DNA from: Xiphophorus maculatus
Lineage: Eukaryota; Chordata; Actinopteri; Cyprinodontiformes; Poeciliidae
Reading direction: 5' to 3'
Assembly: GCF_002775205.1 (NCBI RefSeq)
Contig: NC_036453.1
Coordinates: forward strand, 27,574,713 to 27,638,712
DNA: 64,000 nt
Of the stretch, positions 12,893-37,054 are shown piece after piece (position 1 is the stretch's first letter; each line of letters opens with the position of its first letter). The notes under the pieces were generated by a model. It saw only the letters and a list, made by a program, of their open reading frames with translations. It did no database searches and was not told the DNA's origin. A program made the translations under genes and the position numbers.

Positions 12893-14249
12893 GATGACTT
12901 TTTGGGAATAAAACTCTATTTTTCGTGAACTTTTTGAAGAAAGAGGCGAATGTTAACGTTAGCTGCCAAGCTACGTAGATCTAGCCATAGGCTATGAAGA
13001 CCTAAGACTTCCGGTTATTGCCTTCAGAATAAAATTATAAAAGCCTCTGAAAAAATGAACTTGAGTGCAGTGTGGTTCAAGAAGACCACCTACATCATTT
13101 CAAAGTTACAAAAATTGCGTTTTTGTTCATATGGACTTAATTTAGAGCAGCTGAAGTTCAGTTAGGGTAACTTTGTAGCTAGGGGTATAATGAGGAGGAT
13201 TTGGCATCTTGGAGAGTTTATATTATGCATGCAAATGATAACAGATTTATAGATCGATTGATCTGCTCTTACTAAAGGGTTTTCTTTGAATACGGAATTA
13301 GTTCTAGTTGGTGTGTCTAGTATCCTTGGGGTTAAGGTTTAGGTCAGAGCAGATTACTTTGGCTTGAGAGGGATACTGCCATGGTAAACTCTTGTTAAAG
13401 GTCTGATGCATCAGATTAAAAGAACCTTGTAAGCCCACTGCCCACATAACTTTAAGTGGAAAATCACCGTCAGTCTGTGTAATTAATCCACCTAATGTTT
13501 TACTTAGGAAAATAAGTTGCTAAAATAAATGAACTTTTATTCATTTATTATATTAGAATTGACACATTTCTAATTTATCAACCCTTATCTTTAAAAAAAA
13601 AAGTTCAACAATCAGACTTTGTTTACTATACGAATTTACTTGCGTTTAAATTTTCTCTTTTTATTTTGAAGGTACGTTAACTTCCGGTTGGTCTAGACAA
13701 CGTTTAGCCTACGTAAAAATTAGCGCGAGATTTGTTTGCCACTTTCCCAAGGTACAACAAACATGTCTCGACATGTTCCGAATACTGATTGTTTATGTTG
13801 TGGTTTTCTAGTCATATTGTAGACATGTAAAAACACAGCGTCTAAATCAAAGACAGCCACCATTGTTATACTGTGGATTATAGATGGTAATCATGGTGGC
13901 TGACCTGGAAACGTCATTTACACACACAGTATGAAATGCGCAGCATTAAGCATTTCCTGTAAAAACTCACAATGTCATAAGTCTATTTTTACTCCCCTCT
14001 ATTTCTCCTCTGCCTCAGTCAGAACTGTAACACAATGGGTGTGTTCCGACCAGTACTTCTGGAATTCTATTTGGGTTCAAACATTCAAACTGTTGTAATG
14101 TAGAAGCCGCTCGGGCTACGTAATGACGCAACTGTCGTTTGACAATTTATTGGTTAGTTCTAAATTCTCGCGATACTAGCCAGCCAATCGCAAAGCAATA
14201 AGCGCGAAGTTAAATGAAATTGTATCCGCGTGTTTTCCTCAGACAGAGG
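12893..14249. other. Intergenic region between divergent thap12 and ckap2
   Basis: No exon seen on either strand. The region holds the 5' ends and promoters of two divergently transcribed genes, about 1.36 kb apart. The thap12 side (12893-13020) is GC-moderate without an obvious TATA box. The ckap2 side carries CCAAT boxes and a TCTCGCGA element (separate entry). Confidence 0.6.
14149..14188 (+). promoter_or_regulatory. ckap2 core promoter: two CCAAT boxes and TCTCGCGA motif
   Basis: An inverted CCAAT (ATTGG) lies at 14149-14153 and a direct CCAAT at 14184-14188, 35 bp apart, with the palindromic promoter motif TCTCGCGA between them at 14166-14173. Paired NF-Y sites with about three helical turns of spacing are typical of cell-cycle genes, which suits ckap2. 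They lie 110-150 bp upstream of the first splice donor at 14303. The function is inferred. Confidence 0.6.
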
Positions 14250-14302
14250 CGTACTGTGAAGGATACCAGTGGCGTAAAGCTGTTTGGACCAACCGTTGCA
14301 AG
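14250..14302 (+). other. 5' non-coding exon of ckap2
   Basis: The sequence ends in CAAG|GTAAGT, a strong donor at 14303, and has no ATG. The next exon opens after TTTTAG at 14547 and contains the start codon eight bases on. The transcription start itself is not determined, so the left border is approximate. Confidence 0.5.
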
Positions 14303-14554
14303 GTAAGTTAAGATTTCTTGCAAGTCTGTGTGCGATGAGTAATGCCTGTAGTATTTTTAAGGTGATGCAGGCATATAACATGCCAAATACATTACTGCTT
14401 GTTTTAGTCCAAAATGATAAATACGTCAAAGTATTTCTTCCAATTACCTATAACTTAATTCGATTAGATGGCGTAATTACTTTTTAGATATTAAAATCAG
14501 GCTTGTGTATTTTTTGTCGCTAACTGTCTGCAACTGTCATTTTTAGGCCACATT

Positions 14555-16681
14555 ATGGACACCGTCACAATTTCACGACGAAAACATCCCAATAATAAGG
14601 TGAGTTCGGGATAAAAGTGTTATTATTTTTAAATGAAAGTATAATCAGCTCACTGGGCTTTTACACCCGATTTAACGCTTATGTTCTTTTAACGTTACTA
14701 GGGAAACAAGGAGAACACCCAGCCTCCAACTGGAGCAAAATCCTTTGTTAAAACGGGCCCTACATCAGCTGTACCCTTCCAAATCAAAGCCAACAAACAA
14801 GAGGATGTCTTAAACAAGGGTGATTCTCTTAAGGCAAAGGGTAAAGAGTTGGGTAGGAAGCCAGTGTCTGGAGAGACTCAAAGAAAGTTGCAGAGAGATA
14901 CTAAAGACGTCAAAGCACAAATACTCAAACCCGCTGTGGCTGAAGCTTCAAAGCAGTCATTAAAACCTGCTCCAGGGATGTACAAAGGCAGAATTGTTCA
15001 ATCAAAAATTGGCTCTATTTGGAAGTCAAGTGATTCTTTGAGTGCAGCAGTTATTAAGCCACCAGCACCTAAACCAGAGAGCGAAAAGGTCAAAGACACA
15101 GCTATAAAGAACAGGTCCAAATCTGTAACCGAGGTGTCCAGGCAAGTCGCCAAAAGGCCAGTGCCGATGAGGTCCAAGTCGGTTTCTGATCAACCCCATC
15201 AGGTGGGCAGGCCCCCCGTCGGTAACCGTCGCCCTGCTGGATTCTGCTCTGCGCGGCCTCCTACCAGAACCCTCACAGCCACGCTACCACCTCCTACATC
15301 CAGAAGGACAACTGTGGCTGCCACTAAACCAAGAGGTGGTCAGAACACAAAGCCGAAGATTCCAGTGACTGACAAGAAAGCCAGTAGACCTGTGATGTCA
15401 AGCACACTGAGTCAGTACAGAGTTGCCGCGGAGACGGCAGAGGAAAAACGGTAAAGTATTCATGCAACAGAAACGAAAATTTGTTTTACTCAACCTTACA
15501 GTTATTAAACATCTCCTTTTCATGCAGAGCAAAACTGGCTGAGTGGCTGGCCTCCAAGGGGAAGACTCTGAAAAGACCTGCCATGACAACCATGGCACCG
15601 CCAAAAGCAAAGCTTGCTACAACAGTGAAAGTGGATCCAAAGGTTCCAGAGAATGTTGACCTGGAGCCCGGTGCTCAGTGCAGCGTTGAACCCAACCGAA
15701 GCGTGGAGCATGAAATTCTAGCGTCCCCTGTGGAATCTCAGAGAGAAGAAGGAGGTAGTGCACAGAGTCCGATTCCTGGGATCATGAACACAACACTGGA
15801 TGTGCTGGACGACTCCGAGGCAGACCTGTCTGAACCTCAGGGCAGCGTAGATGATGTAAGCAGATTTTTATTATGGAAATGGATTAAAAATGTTAGAACC
15901 GAGTTAGAAGGTAATCTAATCTCGTGCTTTCATGTTGACAGATTGTTGTGAACCTTTGTGACGCCCTGGAGGCCATGGCGATTCCATCATCAAGCTCTGA
16001 TGGTACGTTTTCAAGGTTACTGCAGTGAATTTAAAGTCAAGATTATGTGTAACTTCATAATACAACCCACACAATATTATTTTAATAATTCTCATTTTGC
16101 TTCATTAAGATGCTGATGCACAATGCAACCAAGCAGAAGAATGTAGAGATGAAGAGCAGAAGGATGAACAGATCCAGGCTGAGACCGAAGAGGAATCGGA
16201 AGTGAAGCAGGAAGATGTTGAGGAAAGTGAGGATGATTCAGAAGATGATGGTAATGATTATGTCATGGAGACAACACCCCAAACTAGTGCTTCCGTTATC
16301 AAATACAGTGTGAAGACCACCCCATACTTGCAGAGGTAAGTGCAGACTTTTATATTTGCATCAGTTTTACTTCCTGTCTTCATTCTTTTTTTTTTTTTAT
16401 TCTTGAAACCGTGTAGTGTGAAGAAAACGATTGAAGGAGAGGTGAGTGCGAGCACATCGAGGAGAAAGAGCAACATCAAAGACCTGAAGTTTCTGACACC
16501 GGTGCGCCGGTCCAGTCGCATCCACCATAAATCCTCCCATCTGCCCTCAATGCTCACTGATCACGATCCATGCGTGTCGTCTCTGGCCGAGCTGGTGAAG
16601 CTGGACGACAATCCTAACGCGTACATTTACAGGAAGAACCCTGCGCTGCTGCAGGAGCTGCCGGACCAAAATGCATACTAA
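14555..16681 (+). CDS. ckap2: Cytoskeleton-associated protein 2 (CKAP2)
   Basis: Exons: 14555-14599, 14702-15450, 15528-15855, 15942-16002, 16110-16335 and 16417-16681, totalling 1674 nt (557 aa). CKAP2 is a mitotic microtubule-stabilising protein of the spindle and centrosome. The N-terminal half is a basic, Lys/Pro/Ser-rich, low-complexity region. Next comes a KLAEWLASKGKTLKRP segment matching the conserved CKAP2/CKAP2L block, then a strongly acidic stretch, then IKYSVKTTPYLQ and KFLTPVRRSSRI with the DHDPCVSSLAELV tail. The IKY...TTPYLQ motif is shared with CKAP2 rather than CKAP2L, so I chose CKAP2. It is shorter than human CKAP2 (683 aa), with a reduced middle segment. The start is the first ATG after the 5' non-coding exon. 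The gene is divergent from thap12 and convergent with stt3a. Confidence 0.88.
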
Positions 16682-16804
16682 GTATTTAGTTCTTGTACAG
16701 AAATGTAAAGGACTTGAGCTATGGCACACTACATAGATAAACTTTGTTTTACTAACCTAAAGTAAGTGTATGAAACTATTTTCTACAGTTCCTAAATTTT
16801 TCAG

Positions 16805-16810
16805 AATAAA
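16805..16810 (+). terminator. Polyadenylation signal of ckap2 (AATAAA)
   Basis: A canonical AATAAA lies 124 bases after the ckap2 stop codon, followed by a TGTTGTGTTTT stretch at 16829-16841 resembling a downstream GU-rich element. The convergent stt3a 3' UTR must end close by on the other strand. Confidence 0.65.
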
Positions 16811-17250
16811 ATGACACTTAATCTATATCCTGTTGTGTTTTAAGAGTCAGAAACTCAAACTCAGAAAATCAGAGGATGTGAGCTCTACAAAGAGTTTGCA
16901 ATGACTAAACAAAAAAGGCATTCAACACAATTCACAATCAATCCCACTTTAATTGATAACATTGTAAAAAACAAAAAATCCAAAGCACTCTTAATTGAAC
17001 ACTGCTTTCAGTTACACACCCAATGGAAAATTATACGTCCTGATATCAGACAGGATGTTTTGACTCCGGCGTCTGGGGAAAACAGACATTCTTATAACCC
17101 AAATAACCCCAAAACAACTCAAGAACCAAAATCACTTTGATGCAGTTTTCTTCCCTAAAGTATAAAAAGTACTTCTCGCAACCATCCGCCGACCCCATGG
17201 GAAGATGTTCAGTGCTGTAGGCTAAAGAGCAACATTGCTGTCTGAAGACT

Positions 17251-24202
<6,952 letters not shown>

Positions 24203-24957
24203 TCACCGTACTACCTGTTCAGGACAGGAGAAGCAGTGGCGCACGTTGGTTAGATCCTACATTACGAGACCACTCCAATGATCAGCAAGAGTCAAGATTC
24301 AGGCTCTGAGCAGCTGGTGAGAACTTCTGTCTCCAGTCCAACCAGCTAAGGCCACGCACTGCATATGGCGTCAGAAACCAGGAAGCAGCCACTCTGAAGC
24401 CCGTGCAGGCGGCTGTGTCCAGCTTTGCAATGAAACATCTTGTCTAACGCTTAAAGCGGAATCACAGAGCCCAAAGAGGTTCTATTTGAAAGACTGCTAT
24501 CTGTTTAAGCAGCAGGGTCATCAATCAAAGCTAGCCTTAAAATGGCATTAACCTACTTCCACGGCAGCTGTAATAAAAGCTAGCCAATAAATTAAAATAT
24601 TTGCTGCACTTAGACAACATGCACATATGTAGGGAAGAGTAGAAATTAGACAGTATGTGTTAGTTCCGTTGCTGTATGTACATGTAGAAGATAAACTACA
24701 GAGGCTAACATGCTAGCTCCTGTTGAGTGAAAACCGGTAACGGGCCTTTCATTTTTTTATTTTTTTATTTTAAAACCTCCATAAATTCAAGAGCTCAAAC
24801 AGAAAACATATATTCCTGAGCAAAACAAGAACTCAATAATACATTTTTTTTAAACACTCACTCACCCGCTCCGCCGCTCCTGCTACTCATACACTTTTCA
24901 CACACTACCTTCCCCCTCAGCGTAATCCCGCCTCCACTACCATTTTCGTGCACGCTT

Positions 24958-25003
24958 ATTGGTCAAGTGCCTGTCAACGGCAGCCTACAAGAAATTTGAT
25001 TGG
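24958..25003 (-). promoter_or_regulatory. Putative stt3a promoter CCAAT boxes
   Basis: ATTGG occurs at 24958-24962 and 24999-25003, that is CCAAT on the minus strand, 41 bp apart and about 800 bp upstream of the stt3a start codon. This fits a promoter for the 5' non-coding exon implied by the acceptor before the ATG. No TATA box is seen. Confidence 0.4.
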
Positions 25004-25539
25004 TTCTTTGGTTGTCATTTAATCTTTGCTCTCTGCTTTGGCTCTGCGGTGTAGTGACGTGTCCTTAGAGTAGATGAAGAAGTATGTCTCCACCTATTGG
25101 TTAAAAATGATACAGTTAGAGAATCAAAATTGCTAAAAGGTAGTAGGTAAATCATGACAATTATTTACGAATATTATAATTAAAATACAATTAAAATAAA
25201 ATACAACTGGAAATAAATTATTCAGCGCGCCAGTAATGTCTTAATGCAAAAATATACAAATACATAGGAATTTAATAAATTCAGATTAAAAGTGTATAGA
25301 GGTTAAACTCATAAATACCTGCTTCTTGGTTCCGGCCAGCGAACCATTCCGCCACCCAGTGGTCGTTTTTCAGACCACTTAGTCTCCTGTACCGCTCAAA
25401 AATGCATAATATGTCTATAAATAATTTTGGGATATTATAAGGAAGTGCTGAGATATACCGTTTTTCACCGAACTAACGTATTTGCCACTTCGGCACAAGC
25501 ACAGTGAGAAAAGTTTAGAGGATAAAAACACTAGACTCC
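25004..25539. other. Upstream flank of stt3a, nothing recognised
   Basis: AT-rich sequence without exons on either strand. A GC-richer patch at 25325-25400 contains GGTTCCGGCCAGCG but no splice or coding signal that I can support. Confidence 0.4.
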
Positions 25540-26680
25540 AATCAAATCCAATTTTATTTGTATAGCACATTTCAGCAGCAAGGCATTTCAAAATGCTTTA
25601 CATCATATCAAACACAGAAACACAATGCAACATAGAATCAACAATCAAAACATGACGTTAAGTAAAGTTCCATCATTAAATTTGTAATTGATTACGTTTC
25701 AAACACAATCCTAAACAAGTGGGGTTTTAGTCGAGATTTAAAGGAAGTCAGTGTTTCAGCTGTTTTACAATTTTCTGGAAGTTTGTTCCAAATTTGTGGT
25801 GCATAGATGCTGAAAGCTGCTTCTCCTCGTTTGGTTCTGGTTCTGGGGATGCAGAGCAGACCAGAACCAGAAGACCTGAGAGGTCTGGAAGGTTCATACA
25901 ACAACAGCAGATCTTTAATGTATTGTGGTGCTAAGCCGTTCAGTGATTTATAAACTAACAACAGTATTTTAAAGTCTATTCTTTGAGCTACAGGGAGCCA
26001 GTGTAGGGACTTTAAAACTGGTGTTATGTGCTCTATCTTCCTGGTTTTAGTGAGAACGCGAGCAGCAGCATTCTGGATCAGCTGCAGCTGTTTGATTGAT
26101 TTGTTGGACAGACCTGTGAAGACGCTGTTGCAATAATCAATGCACGCATGGATGAGTTTCTCTAGAGCTGGCTGAGACGTAAGTTTTTTAATCCTGGAAA
26201 TGTTCTTCAAGTGATAGAAGGCCGACTTCATAACTGTCTTTATGTGGCTCTGGAGATTCAGCTGGAGGTTCAGGTCAGAGTCCATCACTACTCCCAGGTT
26301 TCGGGCCTGATCGCTGGTTTTTAGTTGTAGTAACTGAAGCTGTGCATTGACTCTAGATCGTTCCTCTTTAGGTCCAAAAATAATAACTTCAGTTTTGTTT
26401 CAGTTCAGCTAGAGAAAGTTTTGGCACATCCACACATTTATCTGTTCTAAGCATCTGTTCAGTGATTGGATGGGTTCTGAGTCACCTGGTGACATCGTAA
26501 TGTAGAGCTGTGTGTCATCTGCATAGTTATGGTAGCTAATATTATTTCCTGTTATAACCTGAGCTAGTGGGAGCATATAATTATTGAATAAGAGGGGTCC
26601 TAGGATTAAACCTTGGGGTACCCCACATGTGACCTTTGACCTCTTTGATGAGAAGTTTCCAATTGAAACAAAGAAATCCC
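25540..26680 (-). mobile_element. 5'-truncated, decayed L2/CR1-type LINE
   Basis: On the minus strand, 26288-25692 is an open frame of 198 codons that looks like the C-terminal end of a fish L2/CR1-group ORF2, with blocks such as [16 protein letters not shown] and [15 protein letters not shown]. Upstream, in a different or interrupted frame, lies the reverse-transcriptase core with the catalytic YADD at 26525-26514, preceded by a GVPQG block near 26615. In-frame stops near 26410 show that it is dead. The 3' end carries TTTTATTTGTATAGCACATTTC (as read on the plus strand at 25551), a tail common to this fish family. The 5' half, including the endonuclease, is absent. Confidence 0.85.
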
Positions 26681-26689
26681 TGTTCTACT

Positions 26690-28800
26690 CAGAGCAAAAC
26701 TCAGATGACCCAGCTTTCTACTAGCATGTAATCGCACCATCTACACACAAATCTGGGAGCTCCCTAAGCATGAAATGAGTCTCAGATATACTCATGCACT
26801 GGTAACCGGATCTGTGCGTAAATGCAGTTTTGTGTGCATGTACTAGGTGACTTGTGAATAAGTTTTCAACATTTGTAGGCATAGGAGAAGGTTTATTTTA
26901 TTTTTAAGGTTTACAAATCCAGTATTACACACACACAGATATTTTTACACACGCACAGATATTTGTACACATGCACAAATACTTTTACACACGCACAAAC
27001 ACCCCTACACACGCACAAATCCTTTTACACACACACAGATATTTGTACACACGCACAAATACTTTTACACACGCACACGCACACACACACAGATATTTTG
27101 AGGCTATTTTCACTCCATAATAAAATAACAATAATTCCACGACGATAACATTACAGTAAATCTAAATGAAAAATATTAAATTTAATTTCCCATTGAGATC
27201 AATATAATATTTTGAATTGAATTTGAATTCTTCATACAACAAAATAACATAAAGTGTTCGGTTAGCTAAAAGTAAAAAGTCTGTTCAGTATCTTGCAAAA
27301 CATATATTATTTAATATGTGTCAAATAGCTAACTCTGAATGAGACTCAAAACTGCAAAAAATGCCAACTAATTTGTGGTCGCCTACAATTTTAACTCTGA
27401 ATAAACCACAAGCTAAATTCTATGAAAACTGAGGAAAGACAACTAGTAACACAAACCAGCATGGGTCTTCCTACCCAAAAGAACTAAAACACTATCGTAG
27501 GGTGAAATAACCAGCTAACATTTAATCTAGGAATCGAAAAGACTTCAAATTTTACTGGAACTACAACACCAAGCAATCACCTGAATTAATCTGACAATAA
27601 TAAATCCAGCAAAATCTTACTGATATGAATGTTAATAGAGCTGAGTTTGCTGCAAATGGGACGTCAGCTCCTCCTAGTACAATACCACATCAGAATGGCC
27701 ATCTGACCCAGAAACCACCGTGATATTAACCAAAAATGAACTTTATAATAGCAACAGAAACGTAAATGCAACAAGAGCAGCTTCATTATTAACAGCAATA
27801 ATAAAAATATATTTTTTTAATTTATCTTATCCAGAGTAACATTAAATAAACCACCGCAACGTTCATAACTAACAATCAGCAAAGGATACATGACAGCAGC
27901 TGCTGAACAAAAACAGTAAACAACAAAAAAGATCAGGGCGATATCATGGCAGAGGAGCAGAAGCTGTAGCTTACCCGCCGTCTACAAAATCCTCTATATT
28001 CTCATTGTAAGTCAAGGTGGAACTTTTAGCTTCCCCTCAACTGGCGTTGTCGCCACTAGCAACTTTATCACCATGGCGACCAAAAACTTTCTGTCATATC
28101 TACCTATGGCAGGGGCGAGATTCTGAGCGCCCCAATTACATTAAATTCAGCGATGCTGATTGGCCAAATGTTTATTTCTTCCCCTGGCAACTACACATGA
28201 TTGGCTATTTAGCTCCACTAGATCTGACAGGAGTCTGTGGGAGAGAGTGAGTTGGTGGAAATGTGTAAATAATCCAATTACATTTAGGTACACACTTTTA
28301 AGGAAAACAGGCTAATATTTAGTTGTTTTTTTGTGACGTTTATAAGTAATTTCTGTTTTTGTTGTTTACTGAACAAGGCTGGGCTAGCTGGACTCATTAG
28401 AAGCATCTTCACCTAACAATTATTGGTGATGCTCCATAAAACATTATTGAAATTTCATAATTAATAACATGTCAGTCAGATGGCTAATCACATGGTTTCA
28501 AATAATCATAGAAAATTCTTGACCTCTAATGTGTTTTGGTTCCTGAAATACATGCACTTTTCTGACATACAGCAGCAAAGAGCAGAAGTACATATTAAAA
28601 GGAGGAATTTGATTTAAAAAAAACAAACTGGGTGAAAAATACAAATAGATTTACTTCCAATATCTCAGTTGCCTTATTTGTGCCAGTAGAATCTTGATTT
28701 TGGGAAGGTCTGGCCAGAAAAGTCTGGCAGCAGGTATAAAATAAATGCAAACTGCAACAGCAGCACATTTTACTTTACAACTCAAATCGCACAAATTCGG
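26690..28800. other. Intergenic region, stt3a-ei24
   Basis: No credible exon. It contains the minisatellite at 26928-27100 (separate entry). A GC-richer patch at 27950-28250 has a 77-codon open frame without similarity to anything I know and without splice context. The rest is AT-rich. Confidence 0.5.
26928..27100. repeat. Minisatellite of ACACACGCACARATAYTTTT units
   Basis: About seven imperfect head-to-tail copies of a roughly 26-bp unit alternating between an ACACACGCAC block and an AAATACTTTT or AGATATTTGT block, ending in a short pure CA run. It probably grew from a CA microsatellite. Confidence 0.75.
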
Positions 28801-28844
28801 AAATAATCACCAGACATGTTTCAAACATTGAATACTGACCAAAT

Positions 28845-28850
28845 TTTATT
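28845..28850 (-). terminator. Probable polyadenylation signal of ei24
   Basis: TTTATT on the plus strand is AATAAA on the minus strand. It lies 1.1 kb downstream of the ei24 stop codon. The sequence between (28851-29962) has no other exon signal and is best read as a long 3' UTR. Transcript data would be needed to confirm the length. Confidence 0.45.
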
Positions 28851-29962
28851 GAAATTAAATGTTACTTTTACAAAAAGAAAAAAAAACAACAATAAAATCA
28901 CTAAGACTATGCTCCTGTCAGAATTGCACACTTTTTCAAAATCATTGCCCCTATCCACAGCCTTGAGCTTTTCATAAGTGAAAGAGAAAAGATTACAGAG
29001 TGAGCTAGGGTGTCTGAAGAAAGGAGGTGCTGAAATTATGTACACCATAAAAAAATCTTCGCAGATTAGGTATAACGACATCAGTAATCTGGGTAGACTA
29101 GGTTTAGCTAAGTGAGGGTGATCATCTACTTGTTTTTTTTGTTTATTTTAAAGAAAGGCCTCTTTTTTGTAGAACTTCACATGGTTGTGCCTGAAGTGAA
29201 AAAGAAAACAGAACTGCAGTGGTTTGGCAGTGTTGTCTCACTAGGACCAGCCAATGACACAGAACCATTAAGAAATGGGGTTAACCTTTCACCCACTGGT
29301 GTCACTACATATACTACAGATAGCAGCAGTCTTTTGGGGGAAGAGAAGCCAAAAAAACACAAGAGTTACTATTTTTTATAAAAGGTAATCAACAGCAACA
29401 TGGTAGTGCCTGAATTGATCTGAGATTGCAACATAGGAAGAAAAATCCAACAAAAAAAAGAAGACGACTCCCTTTAAAGGATTTGTTTACGTCGGATATC
29501 AACATCCATGTGCAAGACTCAACACTAAGCAATACGCTGCAGGTGGAACCTAAACGTGCCGTTTCTTCTCAAAGCTCCTGCAAAGAGAGAAAAAGTCTAT
29601 TTAAGGTATATTTGCTTAAGATTAAAACTATATGGTCTCTTGTGCTGTATTTGTTACAAAGCGTCACTCAAATGGCACATTATACAAAAAAAAAACAGAA
29701 AGAAAAACTTATGCAGAAAGAAGACCAAACCAAAATAAAGTTACAGCTGTATATATTCCTATAATGTGTTAAGAGAGACGTGTGAGTCAAAATGTGCCTG
29801 GCGTGGATTTAAACTAAACCCAACAGCCGAAGATCGGATAATCTACATAAACCCTTCATTTTGCGTTGCATGTCGTCTTCTTTGAGGTCAACCCCTCTGG
29901 AGGAATCGACACCGACTGATGCCAAACGTTGGTTGATATTGTTCGTGCTTTGCATGGATCCA

Positions 29963-34638
<4,676 letters not shown>

Positions 34639-35786
34639 CTCTGGACCAGCTGCAGATCCATCAACTGCAGAAGGAGGGGGGGCTGCTGACCTGATGGTCC
34701 GCTCTCATGGCAGGGTGGGGCTCATTTACTAACCTGCCACAATTCACAAGAAATTTTAAAAAAACAACAACAAACTGGTAAGTACTCAACGCATTCCTCA
34801 GAAATCCACACAAATAAATACATAAAAGACAAAAATAAAATAGCGAGGGATTCGTTTTATGTTTTCAACCTACTTTATGTACTTAACTTAGGCTTTAACA
34901 ATGTTACTTTTTCACATAAGTGCATGTACTTCAGATTTTTATAGTTCAGATTTATTAGAAAGAAAAAAAAGCCTGCGTAAAATGCCAGAGATGTTTATTT
35001 CTCTTAGGAGCCATTTTGTGCCGAATCACTAATAATGGTGTAACATGGTGATTGGAACTTTGGAAGAAAAACAACAATTCCAAAGTCATTTTAATAACTA
35101 AAACATCTGACAGAGATTTTATTCTACTTTCTAAGACATTATGGAGTCACATAAATGCTGACTTGTTCTTAGTTTAAAAAAATGCTAGCAGTCTAAAGTT
35201 AACTATCAGACATAAGGTTCAAACAAGCTGACAAGTCTGAGAGGATCCTTTGTTCTCAGCTGGTAGGGGGACTTCTGCCTGTGAAATCAGGAAAACAAAG
35301 CTATTCCTCTAATCCGTTCATGCCGATTTTGTTTTGTTTATTAGCAACAAATTCGAGAATTTATTCCATGGAAAAGTTATAAAACCATGATTTCACCTTC
35401 CTTTTCCTTAAACTAGCTCAACAGCAAGGCACAGCTGCTTATTTTAGACATGCAGTTATGGTTATTGTGTGCGAGTCAACATTAGCCAGCTGACTACAGG
35501 TAGTTAGCTTAATTTACTGGGGTCACTCAGGCAGAAGCTGACCTCCCAAAACGCCTCTAACTTGATCGGTCAACAGCCTCCTTGTGTGGACTGCTTAACA
35601 AGAAGCCTCTAACTCCTAATATTTGACTTTCGCTGGGTTGTTCCAGTGTTGCTGTTAGCTCGTGTCTCTGTTAGCTCCGTGTTCACGCTGAGCAGCTTAA
35701 ACTGTGCCGTTTCTATTCGAGACAACATTAATGGAGGCAAGCGAAGACAAAAACGGAGCACGAAGGGGCGCCATTATCTTCCTTAC

Positions 35787-35925
35787 CTCATGCGACACGT
35801 TCACGGTTATGGCCCCGGTAATAAATACGTCTTTCACTCTCCTAATGTGACAACAACACCAAACATACACTGCCAAGAGCCAGGGCCGTGCAAAACACAT
35901 TGCGCAAGCTCCGACCGCTAGGTAA
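35787..35925 (-). other. Probable 5' non-coding exon of ei24
   Basis: A consensus donor CATGAG|GTAAGG on the minus strand lies at 35787/35786, upstream of the first coding exon, in a GC-richer patch. The ATG-containing exon at 34638 is preceded by a plausible acceptor. The left side is the donor; the right border (transcription start) is a guess set by the SBS-like motif beside it. Confidence 0.4.
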
Positions 35926-35940
35926 CCTGGGAAATGTAGT
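35926..35940 (-). promoter_or_regulatory. ZNF143/THAP11-type promoter motif upstream of ei24
   Basis: The minus strand reads ACTACATTTCCCAGG, one mismatch from the ACTACAATTCCCAG element bound by ZNF143 and THAP11 at vertebrate housekeeping promoters. It lies just upstream of the inferred first exon. This is a motif match only. Confidence 0.45.
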
Positions 35941-36413
35941 ACGTATTCCTGAAACTTGAACGTGCGTTTGTCCATGGACAATTCGCTCAGTCTTCCCAAT
36001 GTCGAACCCAATTTCGTTGCCATTTCGGGCCTAAACATAAACAGCTTCGTACCCCATGTACTTAAACCATTGTTAATCTGATCATATTTATTGGTTACCA
36101 AATATTGTTATTAATTATGCAAAGAAATAATAGTTATTACTTTCTGAGAACGTACTAAAAAAAGTTTGTTTCTTCACCAAACAAACAAACAAACAAAAAA
36201 ACTTGTTTTACACCCTGCTTTCATTCTCTCTCTTTTTTTCTAATTGTAATTTATTCCAGCTGACTTCTAAAAGCCACCAACAAGCAAAAATTATCCTGCA
36301 CGTTCACAGCCGCCAGGTTCACTGATTACTAACCTTATATCTTTGAAAATGAGAATTATTTTTCAATGTAATAAGTGATGGTATTAATAGGTACAGCGAC
36401 AAATAGACCCTTA

Positions 36414-36942
36414 TTTAAAGGGGCAGTATTATGTAAATTCAACTTTTTTTTTTTAGCTTTACATCCTATTATTTTATTCCCTCATTAAAAACATACCTGG
36501 AATGTTAGCTTGATTCTTTCATGCATGTTTGAGAAATCCTTTAATCACCTGTGGCAACTGCTTCTGAAAGCACAACTCCACCACTCAGGTCCTTTAGACT
36601 AGTCAGCTGCAATTAGCAAACACCTGGTGGAACTATGCATCATCTGAGCTCATTATACATGTAACTTCTCAGTGCAAAACCGGAAAAAAACCCAGCAACT
36701 TTGTTTAAGGGTTGATAGAGGAGCAATGTGATGACTTCCAGGAGGTGAAGTTTCAGAAAGAGCAGGAGTTTTTACAGAGACAAAGGCCCAATTCTGAGGC
36801 GTTAAATTAGGAAGTAAAATTTATTTTTAGTCATATTTGATAGATAGAGCATTTTTATAGCAACTGAAATTGACATAATTACTTACTTGAGCTATAAAAT
36901 GGCACTATGTGCCTGGAAAAGACATAATACTGCCCCTTTAAA
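36414..36942. mobile_element. Complete TTAA-flanked MITE
   Basis: The ends are perfect inverted repeats of 21 bp including the TTTAAA border: AAGGGGCAGTATTATGT at the left and its complement at the right. All visible copies of the family abut TTAA, the target-site duplication of piggyBac-type transposons, so a piggyBac-derived MITE is my best guess. It is 529 bp with no open frame. Relatives are at 19225-19385, 48128-48690 and 52190-52275. Confidence 0.75.
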
Positions 36943-37054
36943 TTTCTTTGGTGAACGTTATTGAATTACATCGTCATGCTGGATTCATTTGGGGGTTTAA
37001 CAGAAAAATCTGTTGAAATCTACAATGTTAATGATACTGAGTCAGAAAATTGTT

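Noticed and set aside
28017..28250. 77-codon open frame in a GC-richer patch
   Set aside because: No recognisable similarity, splice context or conserved motif.
35646..36101. Open frames on both strands at the ei24 5' end
   Set aside because: They overlap the inferred non-coding first exon and promoter; both strands are open by chance in a CpG-rich stretch.
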